A stretch of DNA of 64,000 nt from Chryseomicrobium excrementi (lineage in GTDB: Bacteria; Bacillota; Bacilli; Bacillales_A; Planococcaceae). A model generated the notes under the pieces. It did not search any database. It was given only the letters and a program-made list of their open reading frames with translations, and had not been told where the DNA came from. The position numbers and the translations under genes are program-made. Location: contig NZ_PCGR01000004.1 in NCBI RefSeq assembly GCF_002798305.1, positions 124,001 to 188,000 on the forward strand, given 5' to 3'. Shown here piece by piece: positions 41,219 through 49,893 of the stretch (positions within the stretch are counted from its first letter, which is position 1; each line of letters begins with the position of its first letter).

Positions 41219-41604
41219 TTATATACCGCCGATTCAGTTTTTTTGTGGAATTGAGTATTGGCAAGCATCCATTCCACTCCGAAAAATAGCAGACTATAGG
41301 ACACTCCCGAAACCAGTGCAAGTGCCCACACATCAAGTGGTGCTTGTGTCACGATGCAAAATATCGCACTCGTGACGAGGCCAGCTACACCGTGACCCAC
41401 CGCTGCTGCAAGAGGTTTATAAGCTTGTTTTTGGATAAAGCAAGAGATTGGAATACCTCCCAAGAAGACAAATGGTGCAGCGTACATGGAAATCACGAGT
41501 CCGATTGTGAAATAATCAGATTGCCAAGTAGTAAATACAAGCGGCATCAGAAAGAATCCGAGAATGACAGTCAATACAGCGGCTTCGAGTTTTCTGTTCA
41601 ACAT
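41215..41604 (-). CDS. four-segment membrane protein (129 aa)
   Basis: Starts MLNRKLEAAVLTVILGFFLM after AAGGAGG. Four hydrophobic segments covering most of the protein; short basic tail. Member of the same operon as the zinc-ribbon gene (13 bp upstream). Function unknown. Confidence 0.78.
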   Translation of the reverse strand: MLNRKLEAAVLTVILGFFLMPLVFTTWQSDYFTIGLVISMYAAPFVFLGGIPISCFIQKQAYKPLAAAVGHGVAGLVTSAIFCIVTQAPLDVWALALVSGVSYSLLFFGVEWMLANTQFHKKTESAVYK

Positions 41605-41617
41605 GAATTCATCCTCC

Positions 41618-41821
41618 TTATCCGAAAAACAGATCGAGGACGTTCGACCCTCGCGCTGCTTGTTTGTTGTAAAACTCCGAGTAGCCACAGTTCTTGCAGT
41701 AGACGACTAAAAATTGATTGTGTTGAATATCAAACATTTTCGACAGTCCCGTTCCTGTAGTCGCAATCTCTTTCTGTGCAGCATTTGTGCTCCCACATTT
41801 CATACATCCCTGTTGTTTCAT
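41618..41821 (-). CDS. zinc-ribbon protein (67 aa)
   Basis: Starts MKQQGCMKCGSTNAAQKEIA after GAGGATGG. CMKCG (6-10) and CKNCGYSEFY (about 43-52) make a four-cysteine zinc ribbon. A common small Bacillales protein with no assigned role. First gene of an operon behind a perfect SigW-type promoter. Confidence 0.88.
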   Translation of the reverse strand: MKQQGCMKCGSTNAAQKEIATTGTGLSKMFDIQHNQFLVVYCKNCGYSEFYNKQAARGSNVLDLFFG

Positions 41822-41856
41822 TGAAATCCATCCTCTCCACAGTTGTTTTCTTTTTA

Positions 41857-41882
41857 TACGATAAACTCGAAGAGAAGTTTCA
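41857..41882 (-). promoter_or_regulatory. SigW-type ECF promoter of the zinc-ribbon operon
   Basis: Minus strand TGAAAC (41882-41877), N16, CGTATA ending at 41855: an exact consensus match 36 bp ahead of the gene. Confidence 0.82.
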
Positions 41883-41907
41883 ATAATTCCCATTTTATCC
41901 AGTCATA

Positions 41908-42867
41908 CTAACTTTTGAGTCGTACGCTATAGCAACGCATCTCCTTTGGAGAACCTTGCATTTCAAGAACCCCGGTCATAATAAGTCGTAACAAACGTGA
42001 TTCAATAAATGAATCTCCCAATTGATATCCTTTACGACCGTATACTTCCCCTACAATACGCGCTGCTTTAATAAAACTACCATCCATACTTTGTTCTTTT
42101 ACCACTTCAACTATGAAGGAATCGAGAGCAGTCTCATCAAATTCTTGAATCACACCATTCTCAAATAAGCGGACGTAGCTTTGCGTCTGAGAAAATCGAT
42201 CCCAATTCTTCTCGATATCTCTTCGTTCCGTTGTAGTTAGCTCTTTAAACAATCCCGATGATTTGATTTCTTTGAGTTGATCAATCGACATTTCACCCGT
42301 ATATATCGAGAGGGTATGGGTATCAGCCGTATCAAATAACCTTCTATAGACACACGTTGAATCTATAACGAAGATTGGGTTTTCTTTTCCGGCTAGTAAC
42401 TTCACAATTAACTGTTTCGCTATCTGCTCTCCAGCGTGTTCTCCTGCCCAGATATAAATCGGAAAAGTACTTGGTATAGTTTCTAATGCAAGCAGAACGT
42501 TTTCCCATTGAAGAGAAAATCTCAGGTAGTCTTCCGTATCGAGGATACCTCCTAGCCATTCTTCTCTTCTTTTCAAACCTTCAAGACTTGGAATGTCTGA
42601 AAGGGGCCCGATAGCCAAATTGTCTCCTAGGGCAATCACTTTTCCCTCTGGAAAAGCAATGGTCAATCCTCCCCCAGCACTTAGGCCGAATACTAGATGA
42701 ATCTCTGTAACTTTTTCCTGTTGTTTTTTTGTAAAACTACTCAATACTTCTTCTAATGCGTCCCTTAGTTGAATCGGTTCCCCTAAACTTGTTAGATAGA
42801 GATACTGGAGAGCTTCCCGACTTTGCTCTTCAGACAATTGTCTGATTATATGCAGTACTTCTCGCAT
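41908..42867 (-). CDS. DUF1835/DUF3658 domain protein
   Basis: 319 residues from MREVLHIIRQLSEEQSREAL; AAGGAGGAG upstream. The DUF1835 part shows EIHLVFGLSAGGGLTIAFPE (about 55-74) and ALGDNLAIGPLSDI; the DUF3658 part follows in the C-terminal half. The family recurs in Firmicutes, but its function is unknown. Ten bp after the AlkD-like gene, so co-transcribed. Confidence 0.88.
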   Translation of the reverse strand: MREVLHIIRQLSEEQSREALQYLYLTSLGEPIQLRDALEEVLSSFTKKQQEKVTEIHLVFGLSAGGGLTIAFPEGKVIALGDNLAIGPLSDIPSLEGLKRREEWLGGILDTEDYLRFSLQWENVLLALETIPSTFPIYIWAGEHAGEQIAKQLIVKLLAGKENPIFVIDSTCVYRRLFDTADTHTLSIYTGEMSIDQLKEIKSSGLFKELTTTERRDIEKNWDRFSQTQSYVRLFENGVIQEFDETALDSFIVEVVKEQSMDGSFIKAARIVGEVYGRKGYQLGDSFIESRLLRLIMTGVLEMQGSPKEMRCYSVRLKS

Positions 42868-42877
42868 GAGCTCCTCC

Positions 42878-43585
42878 TTAACACCGCACGTATCTCCGTT
42901 TAAATCCAAGCTTTCCACGACTCATCCACTTTTCAATAGAAGCAATAGCATCTAGAACAGCCGGTTTTTTACCAGGTCGCTCCATCTCGATTTGGCCGAT
43001 TTCTCTTGCGGTCTCAATGGCTTTCTCATGAAGAGGCAAGAACGAAATGGCAACAGTGTACACAAAGTTGTTCATCGAAGACTGCGCTCGTGGGGGAGCC
43101 GAATGAATCGTCATCTTCACAAGATCGAGCAGTCGATGGATCTTCGCTACTTCGAATTCTTCGTCTTTGCGGTTACCGAGGAGCCAGCAATAGGTGCTCC
43201 ACCCTGCCGAGCGCTTTAGCTCTTCACCACTTTCAATCCAGCGGTCTGCCACTTGCTGTGCGATAGGAGCTTCGGATAATGTGACGGCCACCACATAATC
43301 CGATAGCATATAGAAATAAGCAGCCTCGATCCATCGATCAAAGTCTTCTTCAGTCATCGCTTCTGGGTCGGCAATAACTCCAGCAAAGTACATCGCATCG
43401 TAGTTACTCGTCGCGTATAGCTCTTCTGCTAGAGGTTGATTGCGTTTGATGGCTTTGGCCATCGGCTTCATCGCACCTGTAGCCACTCCGAAAAGTGGTT
43501 CTTGTGCTCCATTTCCTAAGTAAAGCTTTTTCGTTCGTTCCGTACCGAGCGTCTCGAGTTCTTTCATGACTTGTTGAAATTCCAT
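42878..43585 (-). CDS. AlkD-like DNA alkylation repair protein
   Basis: 235 residues from MEFQQVMKELETLGTERTKK; GAGGAGG upstream. The opening, with KLYLGNGAQEPLFGVATGAM (about 20-39), is characteristic of AlkD/AlkC-like HEAT-repeat glycosylases, and the rest is all-helical. AlkD removes bulky or cationic alkylated bases. Whether the catalytic Trp/Asp pair is present cannot be settled by eye. Confidence 0.88.
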   Translation of the reverse strand: MEFQQVMKELETLGTERTKKLYLGNGAQEPLFGVATGAMKPMAKAIKRNQPLAEELYATSNYDAMYFAGVIADPEAMTEEDFDRWIEAAYFYMLSDYVVAVTLSEAPIAQQVADRWIESGEELKRSAGWSTYCWLLGNRKDEEFEVAKIHRLLDLVKMTIHSAPPRAQSSMNNFVYTVAISFLPLHEKAIETAREIGQIEMERPGKKPAVLDAIASIEKWMSRGKLGFKRRYVRC

Positions 43586-43744
43586 TTGCTGAACCTCCTC
43601 TAAACTCTTTTCTTCAAGCATACCGAAAGCTCCCAAAAATGTCTTAGAAATTTCAAGTTTTTTTGATTTACAATCGATGTAATTATGGTATTCTTTTCTC
43701 ATTGCGCTTTCCGAGCGAAACACTTGTACAAGGGGGTTTTCATC

Positions 43745-44662
43745 ATGAAACTTCGGGTTTCTGCTGTTCAATATCATCTTCATACCATCCAAAACTTTCA
43801 ACAGTTCGCTGATCAAGTGACGCACTACGTCAAAACAGCGGCTGAATTCAATACAGAGTTCATCTTATTCCCTGAGTTCGTGACGACCCAATTGTTGTCG
43901 ATTTCAGAAACAGGCCAGGGGCAACCAATTCAAAACCTGGCACTTTATACAGACGCATACCGCGAGCTGTTCTCTAACTTAGCGGTCGAGCATGGAGTCT
44001 ACATCATCGGTGGAACACACGTGACACAAAAAGGCGACAAGCTCTATAATGTGGCGCACCTCTTCTCACCAGACGGCCATATCGGCGAGCAAGCGAAACT
44101 TCATCTAACACCAACGGAAGTCGAAGAATGGGGAATCACTCCTGGCGAGTCCCTCCGCATCTTTGAAACGCCAAAAGGCAAGATTGCGATGATCACTTGT
44201 TATGATATTGAATTCCCTGAGGTCGTTCGCATGGCTCGTGGCATGGGAGCGGACGTTGTCTTTTCGCCTTCATGTACAGACGACCGCCACGGCTTCAACC
44301 GAGTTCGCTACACAAGTCATGCTCGTACTATCGAAAATCAAATCTATGTTGTAACTACAGGAACAGTCGGTTCTCTACCAACCGTAGATTTCATGCGTGG
44401 CAACTTTGGTGAGGCTGCAGTTATCACACCAAACGACGTTCCCTTCCCTCAAGACGGCATTCTAGTCAAAGGCGAAATCAACAATGACATGGTCATCACA
44501 GCGGACCTGGACCTCTCTCTACTATATGAAGTCCGTGAACACGGTTCTGTGACAACATGGAGAGACCGTCGCTTCGACTTGTACCCAGATCTCGGAAAAG
44601 TCGAAACAGAAACATTGCCAACACCAGAATGGTTAAAAGCCGATCGCAACGTACGCGTTTAA
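43745..44662 (+). CDS. carbon-nitrogen hydrolase (nitrilase superfamily)
   Basis: 305 residues from MKLRVSAVQYHLHTIQNFQQ. The catalytic triad is visible: E in LFPEFVT (about 42), K in QAKLHLTPTE (about 115), C in ITCYDIEFPE (about 150). It resembles the hydrolase half of B. subtilis YhcX. AAGGGGG precedes the ATG. Followed 24 bp later by a GNAT protein, matching the other half of YhcX. Amide substrate unknown. Confidence 0.92.
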   Translation: MKLRVSAVQYHLHTIQNFQQFADQVTHYVKTAAEFNTEFILFPEFVTTQLLSISETGQGQPIQNLALYTDAYRELFSNLAVEHGVYIIGGTHVTQKGDKLYNVAHLFSPDGHIGEQAKLHLTPTEVEEWGITPGESLRIFETPKGKIAMITCYDIEFPEVVRMARGMGADVVFSPSCTDDRHGFNRVRYTSHARTIENQIYVVTTGTVGSLPTVDFMRGNFGEAAVITPNDVPFPQDGILVKGEINNDMVITADLDLSLLYEVREHGSVTTWRDRRFDLYPDLGKVETETLPTPEWLKADRNVRV

Positions 44663-44686
44663 TTTGGAGACTAGGAGTGAAGTAGA

Positions 44687-45355
44687 ATGAACTATGTACA
44701 AATCACTGGCATTAACGATCCGTTATTCCCTAAGATGCATAAATTAATGCAAGACGTCTTCCCTGCAGAAGAGGTTCTAGAATTTTCTCTGTGGGAAGGT
44801 CCACTACAAGACCCAACCATTCGGATGTTCGTCGCTGTTGAAGGAGATGAAGTAGTCGGTGCTACAGAATACCGCTTCTATCCAGACCGCAAACTTTCGA
44901 TGACCGATTTCACGTTGATTGGTAAGGAAGGTATGGGGGTTGGCCCATTCTTAGCTCAAAAGCGTAACGAAGATTTACAACAACTTTCAAAAGAGCATGG
45001 AATTCAGTTACAAGGTGTATTCGCTGAAATCTATGACCCGTACCGTGCAGCTCGCCATGACTTCGGTGGCCTGCAAGCCATGAATCCATTCGTGCGCCGT
45101 GAAGTTCTAGCTCACCTCGGCTTCAAACGTCTCGATTTCTCTTATGTCCATCCTTCTTGGACAAACGAAGGCGACGCCGTAAGCGACCTTGATTTCTGTT
45201 TCTTACCACTTGTTGAAACGGACACACTTTCTGGCGAAGCGATTGCAGACTTTTTAACGATGTATTATGGAATTCTAAGCGCGAAGCCACAAGCTTGGCA
45301 TGAGATGATTGCTGAATTACAAGCTACAGATAAAGTGAAATTACTCGCACTTTAA
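44687..45355 (+). CDS. GNAT-like acetyltransferase paired with the nitrilase
   Basis: 222 residues. The GNAT fold is suggested by RMFVAVEGDEVVGATEYRFY (about 45-64) and YDPYRAARHDFGGLQAMNPF...REVLAHLGFKRLDFSYVHPS. GGAGTGAAG lies upstream. The pair hydrolase + GNAT parallels the fused YhcX, so both may act on the same amide metabolite. The acetyl-CoA loop is not obvious, so enzymatic activity is uncertain. Confidence 0.75.
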   Translation: MNYVQITGINDPLFPKMHKLMQDVFPAEEVLEFSLWEGPLQDPTIRMFVAVEGDEVVGATEYRFYPDRKLSMTDFTLIGKEGMGVGPFLAQKRNEDLQQLSKEHGIQLQGVFAEIYDPYRAARHDFGGLQAMNPFVRREVLAHLGFKRLDFSYVHPSWTNEGDAVSDLDFCFLPLVETDTLSGEAIADFLTMYYGILSAKPQAWHEMIAELQATDKVKLLAL

Positions 45356-45358
45356 AAA

Positions 45359-45401
45359 CAAGCCTGAGACCCTACTAATGATTTAGGGTTTCAGGCTTTT
45401 T
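45359..45401. terminator. bidirectional intrinsic terminator
   Basis: AAGCCTGAGACCCTA pairs with TAGGGTTTCAGGCTT and T-rich flank, between convergent genes. Confidence 0.92.
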
Positions 45402-45417
45402 ATATGTAGAAGATTCT

Positions 45418-45561
45418 TTAAGAAAGCAGGAAGTTTACAAGAAACGTGAACCCATACAAAATTGCCGAGACGATGAGTAGTCCAGCAAAAAAGTAACCTA
45501 TAAGTTGAAATACATCGGCAATACTGTCGATGAGATCTTTTAAGAATCTAAGTACTATCAA
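45418..45561 (-). CDS. small membrane protein (47 aa, TTG start)
   Basis: Begins at TTG (IVLRFLKDLIDSIADVFQLI) with GAGGTG 7 bp upstream. One long hydrophobic segment, GYFFAGLLIVSAILYGFTFL. It lies 21 bp after the alpha/beta hydrolase gene and before the terminator, so it is the last gene of that unit. Function unknown. Confidence 0.6.
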   Translation of the reverse strand: MIVLRFLKDLIDSIADVFQLIGYFFAGLLIVSAILYGFTFLVNFLLS

Positions 45562-45582
45562 GATAGAGCACCTCGTTTCTCT

Positions 45583-46416
45583 TTATACTTCTTGTTTTGT
45601 CGCATACACAAATTGATTAAATCGTTCTTCCTCTTCAGAGAATGGAAAATGATTGCTGTTCTCGAATAACCAAAACTCAGCATTCGGAATTTTATCAGCG
45701 ATTTCGGCACCAAATACGACCGGACATTGAGAATCATATTGTCCTGAATAGACAAAAGCAGGAACCATTATGGACGCCAATTGCTCAGTTAAATCAAATT
45801 TAGGGTATTCAATCTTTCGAAAATAATCTAAGCGAGGTCCACACGTCTTGCCACTGTTCGGCTTCGATAAAGAGAGTTTTAAGTTCTCTTCAGAGTGATA
45901 CGACATCAAAGCCCACTCATAACTTAATTTTTGCCGTTCTTCGACGGACGTCTTGGTAGTACTTAACGCATCCATGATGTATACGATTCGCTCGTAATTT
46001 GGGTTCTTCGGACTATAAATGCAGTCTGGATGGTCTCCATAGAGCTTTGAAGCAGCCGCTCCACCCACAATAATTTTGGTTAGGGTCTCTGGAAATTCAA
46101 GAGCGTAGACCATAGCCAACATACCACCGGTAGAATGTCCCGCGAATCCCCACCTCTCGAAGCTAAGTGCCTGCCGAATGGCATCCAAATCTTTCACGGT
46201 TTCATTCATACTATATTCATCATCTTTTATCGCGTTCACAGAATTTCCAGCGCCTCTTAAATTGATCAGGTAGACCTTATAATGTTTTGCAAGTGCTTGA
46301 GCAAAAAGAGACCCCTTCTCATTAAATTCGCTGTAGTGATGCGTCACAGCAAGTGGTTCGCCTTCTCCATAAGTGAACAGTTCAAATATGCCACGTGTCG
46401 TTTGAATTCGTTTCAT
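45583..46416 (-). CDS. alpha/beta hydrolase
   Basis: 277 residues from MKRIQTTRGIFELFTYGEGE. Nucleophile elbow GHSTGG (about 94-99), oxyanion region LRGAGNS, Asp in YSGQYDSQCP and His in NSNHFPFSEEE give the full triad. Close to proline iminopeptidase/lactonase-like hydrolases. The ribosome site is weak; an extension to a GTG at 46434 is possible. Substrate unknown. Confidence 0.88.
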   Translation of the reverse strand: MKRIQTTRGIFELFTYGEGEPLAVTHHYSEFNEKGSLFAQALAKHYKVYLINLRGAGNSVNAIKDDEYSMNETVKDLDAIRQALSFERWGFAGHSTGGMLAMVYALEFPETLTKIIVGGAAASKLYGDHPDCIYSPKNPNYERIVYIMDALSTTKTSVEERQKLSYEWALMSYHSEENLKLSLSKPNSGKTCGPRLDYFRKIEYPKFDLTEQLASIMVPAFVYSGQYDSQCPVVFGAEIADKIPNAEFWLFENSNHFPFSEEEERFNQFVYATKQEV

Positions 46417-46527
46417 TTCCCACAAAATGCACACCCCACGCTAATAACTTGTATTTCCTTCAATCATACCTTTATGACCTCATATCCACAACAGCCACTT
46501 CCTTATTTTCCAAATTATGAAACAAAG

Positions 46528-46573
46528 AAAACCTATCTTCCATTGAGTACTTGCTCAGGAAGATAGGTTTTTT
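46528..46573. terminator. bidirectional intrinsic terminator
   Basis: AAAACCTATCTTCC pairs with GGAAGATAGGTTTT, then T-rich; it follows the dioxygenase stop on the minus strand. Confidence 0.9.
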
Positions 46574-46574
46574 A

Positions 46575-47510
46575 TTAGGCCTGTGGGTTGCGAATTGGAA
46601 TTAGGCGCTGTTCGATTTGAGAGCGGTACTGCTCGTACTGAGAAGGAAGCATCAATTGCTCTCCCATCGTCGCTTGAGATTCGTCATGAGCAAAGCCTGG
46701 TGGATCTGTAGCAATCTCAAATAAGATCTCACCCGCTTCTCTGAAGTAAATCGCATCAAAGTATTGACGGTCTTTGATTTCTGTCACTTGCTCGCCTTTG
46801 TCATAGACGTAGCGCTGCCAGTCTTGATGATCCTCTGCATCTTTTGCCCGCCAAGCGATATGATGGACTGTACCGACACCCATCGTGCCCACTTTACCCG
46901 TCACCATTTTCAAATCGACTGTATTGCCGATAGCCGCCTCCGAACGGAAGCGAATGTAGTCGCCTTCTTCTGCTACTTTTTCAAGTCCCATGACCTCTGT
47001 CAGCGTTCTCTCTGTAGCGATTGGGTTCGTCGAGTAGAGTGTAGCCCCAGCAAATCCTTTTATGGCGACTTCCGGAGTTACAGAACCAAAGGTCCAGTCG
47101 TTTTGCTCCCCTTCTTCTCGCTCGACCAATTCGATGTGAAGTCCGTGCGGATCGTCAAACTGTAGGACGGTTTCGTTAAAGCGAGTCGCTTTTTTGAATG
47201 GAATCGCCTGTGTTGCCAAGCGATTTACCCAGAACGGCATGCTGCCTACCGGAATCGCATAGCTTGTCACGCCGACCTGACCGTCTCCAATTTGCCCCTG
47301 ATACGCGCCTATCCACGGAAAGAACGTGATGATGGATCCAGGTCGTCCTCCATCATTTCCAAAATAGAGATGATACGTTCCGGGATCGTCGAAGTTCACG
47401 GTCTGCTTGACTAACCGAAGCCCTAAGACGCCTGCATAGAAATCGACATTTTCTTGTGGATGTCCGACGATTGCTGTGATGTGGTGAATGCCCGCTGTTT
47501 GTTTTTTCAT
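46575..47510 (-). CDS. MhqO-like ring-cleaving dioxygenase (VOC, extradiol type)
   Basis: 311 residues with two VOC modules. GIHHITAIVGHPQENVDFYA opens the protein, GTVHHIAWRAKD begins the second half and EILFEIATDPPGF ends it; the two His and one Glu are the likely metal ligands. MhqO/MhqA proteins give resistance to hydroquinones and catechols, probably by ring cleavage. GGGAGAGG is upstream. An MhqR-like operator overlaps its promoter, as in B. subtilis. MhqR itself is not in the window. Confidence 0.9.
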   Translation of the reverse strand: MKKQTAGIHHITAIVGHPQENVDFYAGVLGLRLVKQTVNFDDPGTYHLYFGNDGGRPGSIITFFPWIGAYQGQIGDGQVGVTSYAIPVGSMPFWVNRLATQAIPFKKATRFNETVLQFDDPHGLHIELVEREEGEQNDWTFGSVTPEVAIKGFAGATLYSTNPIATERTLTEVMGLEKVAEEGDYIRFRSEAAIGNTVDLKMVTGKVGTMGVGTVHHIAWRAKDAEDHQDWQRYVYDKGEQVTEIKDRQYFDAIYFREAGEILFEIATDPPGFAHDESQATMGEQLMLPSQYEQYRSQIEQRLIPIRNPQA

Positions 47511-47541
47511 ACTATTCTTCCTCTCCCGTTCTGTTAAGTTT

Positions 47542-47576
47542 AGTATAGTTGTAATTTATCTCGAATTCAAGATAAA
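47542..47576 (-). promoter_or_regulatory. promoter of the dioxygenase gene with MhqR-like operator
   Basis: Minus strand TTGAAT-N17-TATACT (47570-47542). The palindrome TTTATCTTGAATTCGAGATA overlaps the -35 (operator 47555-47576) and fits the MhqR box closely. Confidence 0.78.
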
Positions 47577-47597
47577 TGCTTTTGTTGTACTCTTGTT

Positions 47598-47730
47598 GGC
47601 ACGATTCACTCTTCTCGTGGTACGAGTCCATACTTTCGTGGCACGATTCGTCCATCATTAGCGGAATCAGGTTGAGGGTCGATGTGACTTGAAAAGGTCG
47701 GCGCGATTCCCCCAAAACTTGTCGCGAATC
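47598..47730. repeat. intergenic 21-bp periodic repeat array C, core GGCACGATTC
   Basis: GGCACGATTC or close variants (GGTACGAGTC, GGCGCGATTC, GTCGCGAATC) at 47598, 47619, 47640, about 47661, about 47680, 47700 and 47721, i.e. steps of about 21. It fills the gap between two divergent genes. A 67-codon minus-strand frame across it encodes only a 7-residue periodic peptide. Confidence 0.85.
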
Positions 47731-47781
47731 GCCCGCTACCTATGCTACTCTGAGAAAAAAGATATGAAATGAGATGAGATT

Positions 47782-48417
47782 ATGGCCACACAAGCTCCAC
47801 GATTCGCTGGAACTCTTTTAGAAACGACTCTTGCAGCTATTCCCTTACACGAAGACCCTGAAATTCTCCACGTCGAACTCTCAGACGAGAACTTGATTGA
47901 AGAAAAGTATCCGAGACTTCGAATCCAGAACTGTCTGTTCAAAAACTGTAGCTTCACAGACAGTGAATTCATCCAAGCCGATTGGACGGACTGCCGCTTT
48001 GAGAACTGCGATTTCTCCAATGTGACACTGACTAAAGGATCCTTCAATCGCGTGGAGTTCGTCAACTGCCGAATGACCGGTATCGACTTTAGTGAATCAA
48101 GACTTTATGATGTGCGCTTCGATACAGGTGCGATGCCTTATGCTTTGTTCAGCAATACAACTCTCAAGAATTCTGTATTAGAGAGTATCAAACTGGACTT
48201 CGCTCATTTTTATAAAGCGACTTTTGAAGACCTGACTATTGTGAATTGCTCAATGGAAGATGTGACATTCGAGGAGACTACGCTTAAGGGCATCGATTTA
48301 AGCAGTAATTCTTTTGAAGTCATGAAAGTGGAACTTGAAGATTTGCGAGGGGCAACGGTTTCGACCCACCAAGCGCTGCTGTTTGCAAGCCTGATGGGTC
48401 TACGGATAAAAGATTAA
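47782..48417 (+). CDS. pentapeptide-repeat protein
   Basis: 211 residues. From about 50 to 170 the A(D/N)LxX-type pentapeptides are clear: RIQNCLFKNCSFTDSEF, CRFENCDFSNVTLTKGSFNR, VEFVNCRMTGIDF. The end GATVSTHQALLFASLMGLRI resembles the C-terminal cap of Firmicute members. The beta-helix can mimic DNA, and relatives (Qnr, McbG) protect gyrase; no such role can be claimed here. Ribosome site is weak (GAGATGAG). Confidence 0.9.
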   Translation: MATQAPRFAGTLLETTLAAIPLHEDPEILHVELSDENLIEEKYPRLRIQNCLFKNCSFTDSEFIQADWTDCRFENCDFSNVTLTKGSFNRVEFVNCRMTGIDFSESRLYDVRFDTGAMPYALFSNTTLKNSVLESIKLDFAHFYKATFEDLTIVNCSMEDVTFEETTLKGIDLSSNSFEVMKVELEDLRGATVSTHQALLFASLMGLRIKD

Positions 48418-49061
48418 GTTTGAGCTGGTGTGCGAACCTCTTCGCCCGTCCAGACAACTACTCCTGAGCGTTTCTGCTTGGCTGCCCGAATCATCGTGGC
48501 GGCCAATTCGCGTGTTGACAAAGGCCGTTGCGACTTGAAGAGGCCCACTTTGTTCATGACTTGAATGACACGGAGCCCGACCTTCTCACCTGTGCGGTCG
48601 CTATCCCGGCGATCTAAGATAGGAGGCTGTAAGATGGTGATGGACTCAAACGGCAATTTCTTCACGGCTTCTTCAAGCTGACCTTTCATCCGAGAGTAAA
48701 ACACTCGGGACTTCGGGTCTGCTCCAGTAGACGAGACAAGGACATAGTTTGTGACACCATTCGCGCTTGCTGCATCGGCGAATTGATATTGGTAGTCATA
48801 GTCGACTTTCCATTGTTCGTCTTGTGTGCCAGCTGCTTTAATTGTCGTGCCCAGACATGAAAACAGGACATCTCCTTCAACTAGGCGGTGCCAGTGTTGC
48901 GGACGGTCAAAGTCAATCGTGTGCGTATGCAGCTTCTCATGTTGCAGAGGGAAGCTTCTCCGCACGAAAAGCGTGACTTTCTCGAACTGCTCGTCATTCA
49001 GTAATTGTTCTACAAGATCTTTTCCAGTTGCGCCCGTTGCGCCAATGACCAGTGCATGCAT
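48414..49061 (-). CDS. NAD(P)-binding NmrA-like oxidoreductase
   Basis: 215 residues from MHALVIGATGATGKDLVEQL; GGGGGA upstream. GATGATG (7-13) binds NAD(P); LFSCLGTTIKAAGTQDEQWK and VSSTGADPKSRVFYSRMKGQ are typical of the HTATIP2/YbjT-like family. Substrate unknown. Overlaps the convergent pentapeptide gene by 4 bp. Confidence 0.9.
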   Translation of the reverse strand: MHALVIGATGATGKDLVEQLLNDEQFEKVTLFVRRSFPLQHEKLHTHTIDFDRPQHWHRLVEGDVLFSCLGTTIKAAGTQDEQWKVDYDYQYQFADAASANGVTNYVLVSSTGADPKSRVFYSRMKGQLEEAVKKLPFESITILQPPILDRRDSDRTGEKVGLRVIQVMNKVGLFKSQRPLSTRELAATMIRAAKQKRSGVVVWTGEEVRTPAQT

Positions 49062-49159
49062 GCCGGTATCCCCCATTCATCTACTTTTCCATTAGTATAC
49101 GTCATCCTGCACCCGATGACATTTTTGAAACGTCTCCCCCTTATAGAAAGGATGATTTC

Positions 49160-49798
49160 ATGACACAAGCTTATATTTTCGATATGGACGGCACACTCTT
49201 CAAGACTCATCTGATTTTAGAGCCAGCTCTTGAAGCAACATTCACCGAGTTACGGAAGCAACAACTCTGGAGCGGCGCAACACCGCTTCAAGTTTACCGA
49301 GAGATTATGGGAGTCCCCCTCCCAGTAGTATGGCAAACCCTCTGCCCTCACCTTTCGACCGAGCAGCAGAAACAAGCAAATCGCTTTTTCCAACTGGCAC
49401 TCATCGACGAAATCGAATCTGGACGAGGTTCCCTTTATGAAGACGTCGAAACGACGCTAACCAGGCTAGCTCAGGATTACCCTCTCCACATTGCGAGCAA
49501 TGGGAACCTTCCGTATTTAGAAGCTATTGTGAAGACGTTCCAGCTGCAATACACGTTTACTTCTGTACATAGTATTGATGCGATTGCTTCTGGAAACAAA
49601 TCCGAACTGGTTCAGTCGATTCTCGATGATTTTGGATACACGAACGCTATCGTAATTGGTGACCGACTCTCAGATTTCAAAGCAGCAAAAGATAACAACT
49701 TGTCTTCTGTAGGTGTCGATTTCGACTTTGCTCAAATCGAAGAACTGAAGCAAGCGGACCGAGTAATTAAGAAATTCTCAGAACTTTTAATTGGTTAG
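49160..49798 (+). CDS. HAD family hydrolase
   Basis: 212 residues from MTQAYIFDMDGTLFKTHLIL; AAAGGATG upstream. Motif I DMDGT (8-12), motif II IASNGNLPYLE, motif III K in GNKSELV, motif IV GDRLSDFKAAKDN. A helical cap follows motif I. Phosphatase for a small phosphorylated metabolite, likely nucleotide- or glycolate-like. Confidence 0.9.
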   Translation: MTQAYIFDMDGTLFKTHLILEPALEATFTELRKQQLWSGATPLQVYREIMGVPLPVVWQTLCPHLSTEQQKQANRFFQLALIDEIESGRGSLYEDVETTLTRLAQDYPLHIASNGNLPYLEAIVKTFQLQYTFTSVHSIDAIASGNKSELVQSILDDFGYTNAIVIGDRLSDFKAAKDNNLSSVGVDFDFAQIEELKQADRVIKKFSELLIG

Positions 49799-49863
49799 GA
49801 CCAAAATCATCTTGACGCAAACGTCTCTAATGGATATGGTTAACTAAAGATTCCATTTACAGA

Positions 49864-49882
49864 CAGTTGCAAGTAGCAACTG
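49864..49882. promoter_or_regulatory. inverted repeat upstream of the 93-aa membrane protein gene
   Basis: CAGTTGC-AAGTA-GCAACTG, a perfect 7-bp inverted repeat, ends 1 bp before the GGGGAGG ribosome site. It could form a hairpin near the ribosome site or bind a regulator. Confidence 0.4.
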
Positions 49883-49893
49883 GGGAGGTTGCT

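Noticed and set aside
46475-46564. 30-codon + strand ORF starting MTSYPQQPLPYF
   Set aside because: No ribosome site, and it runs into the terminator stem.
47512-47715. 67-codon minus-strand ORF before the MhqO-like gene
   Set aside because: It spans promoter, operator and repeat array C; periodic peptide, no ribosome site.
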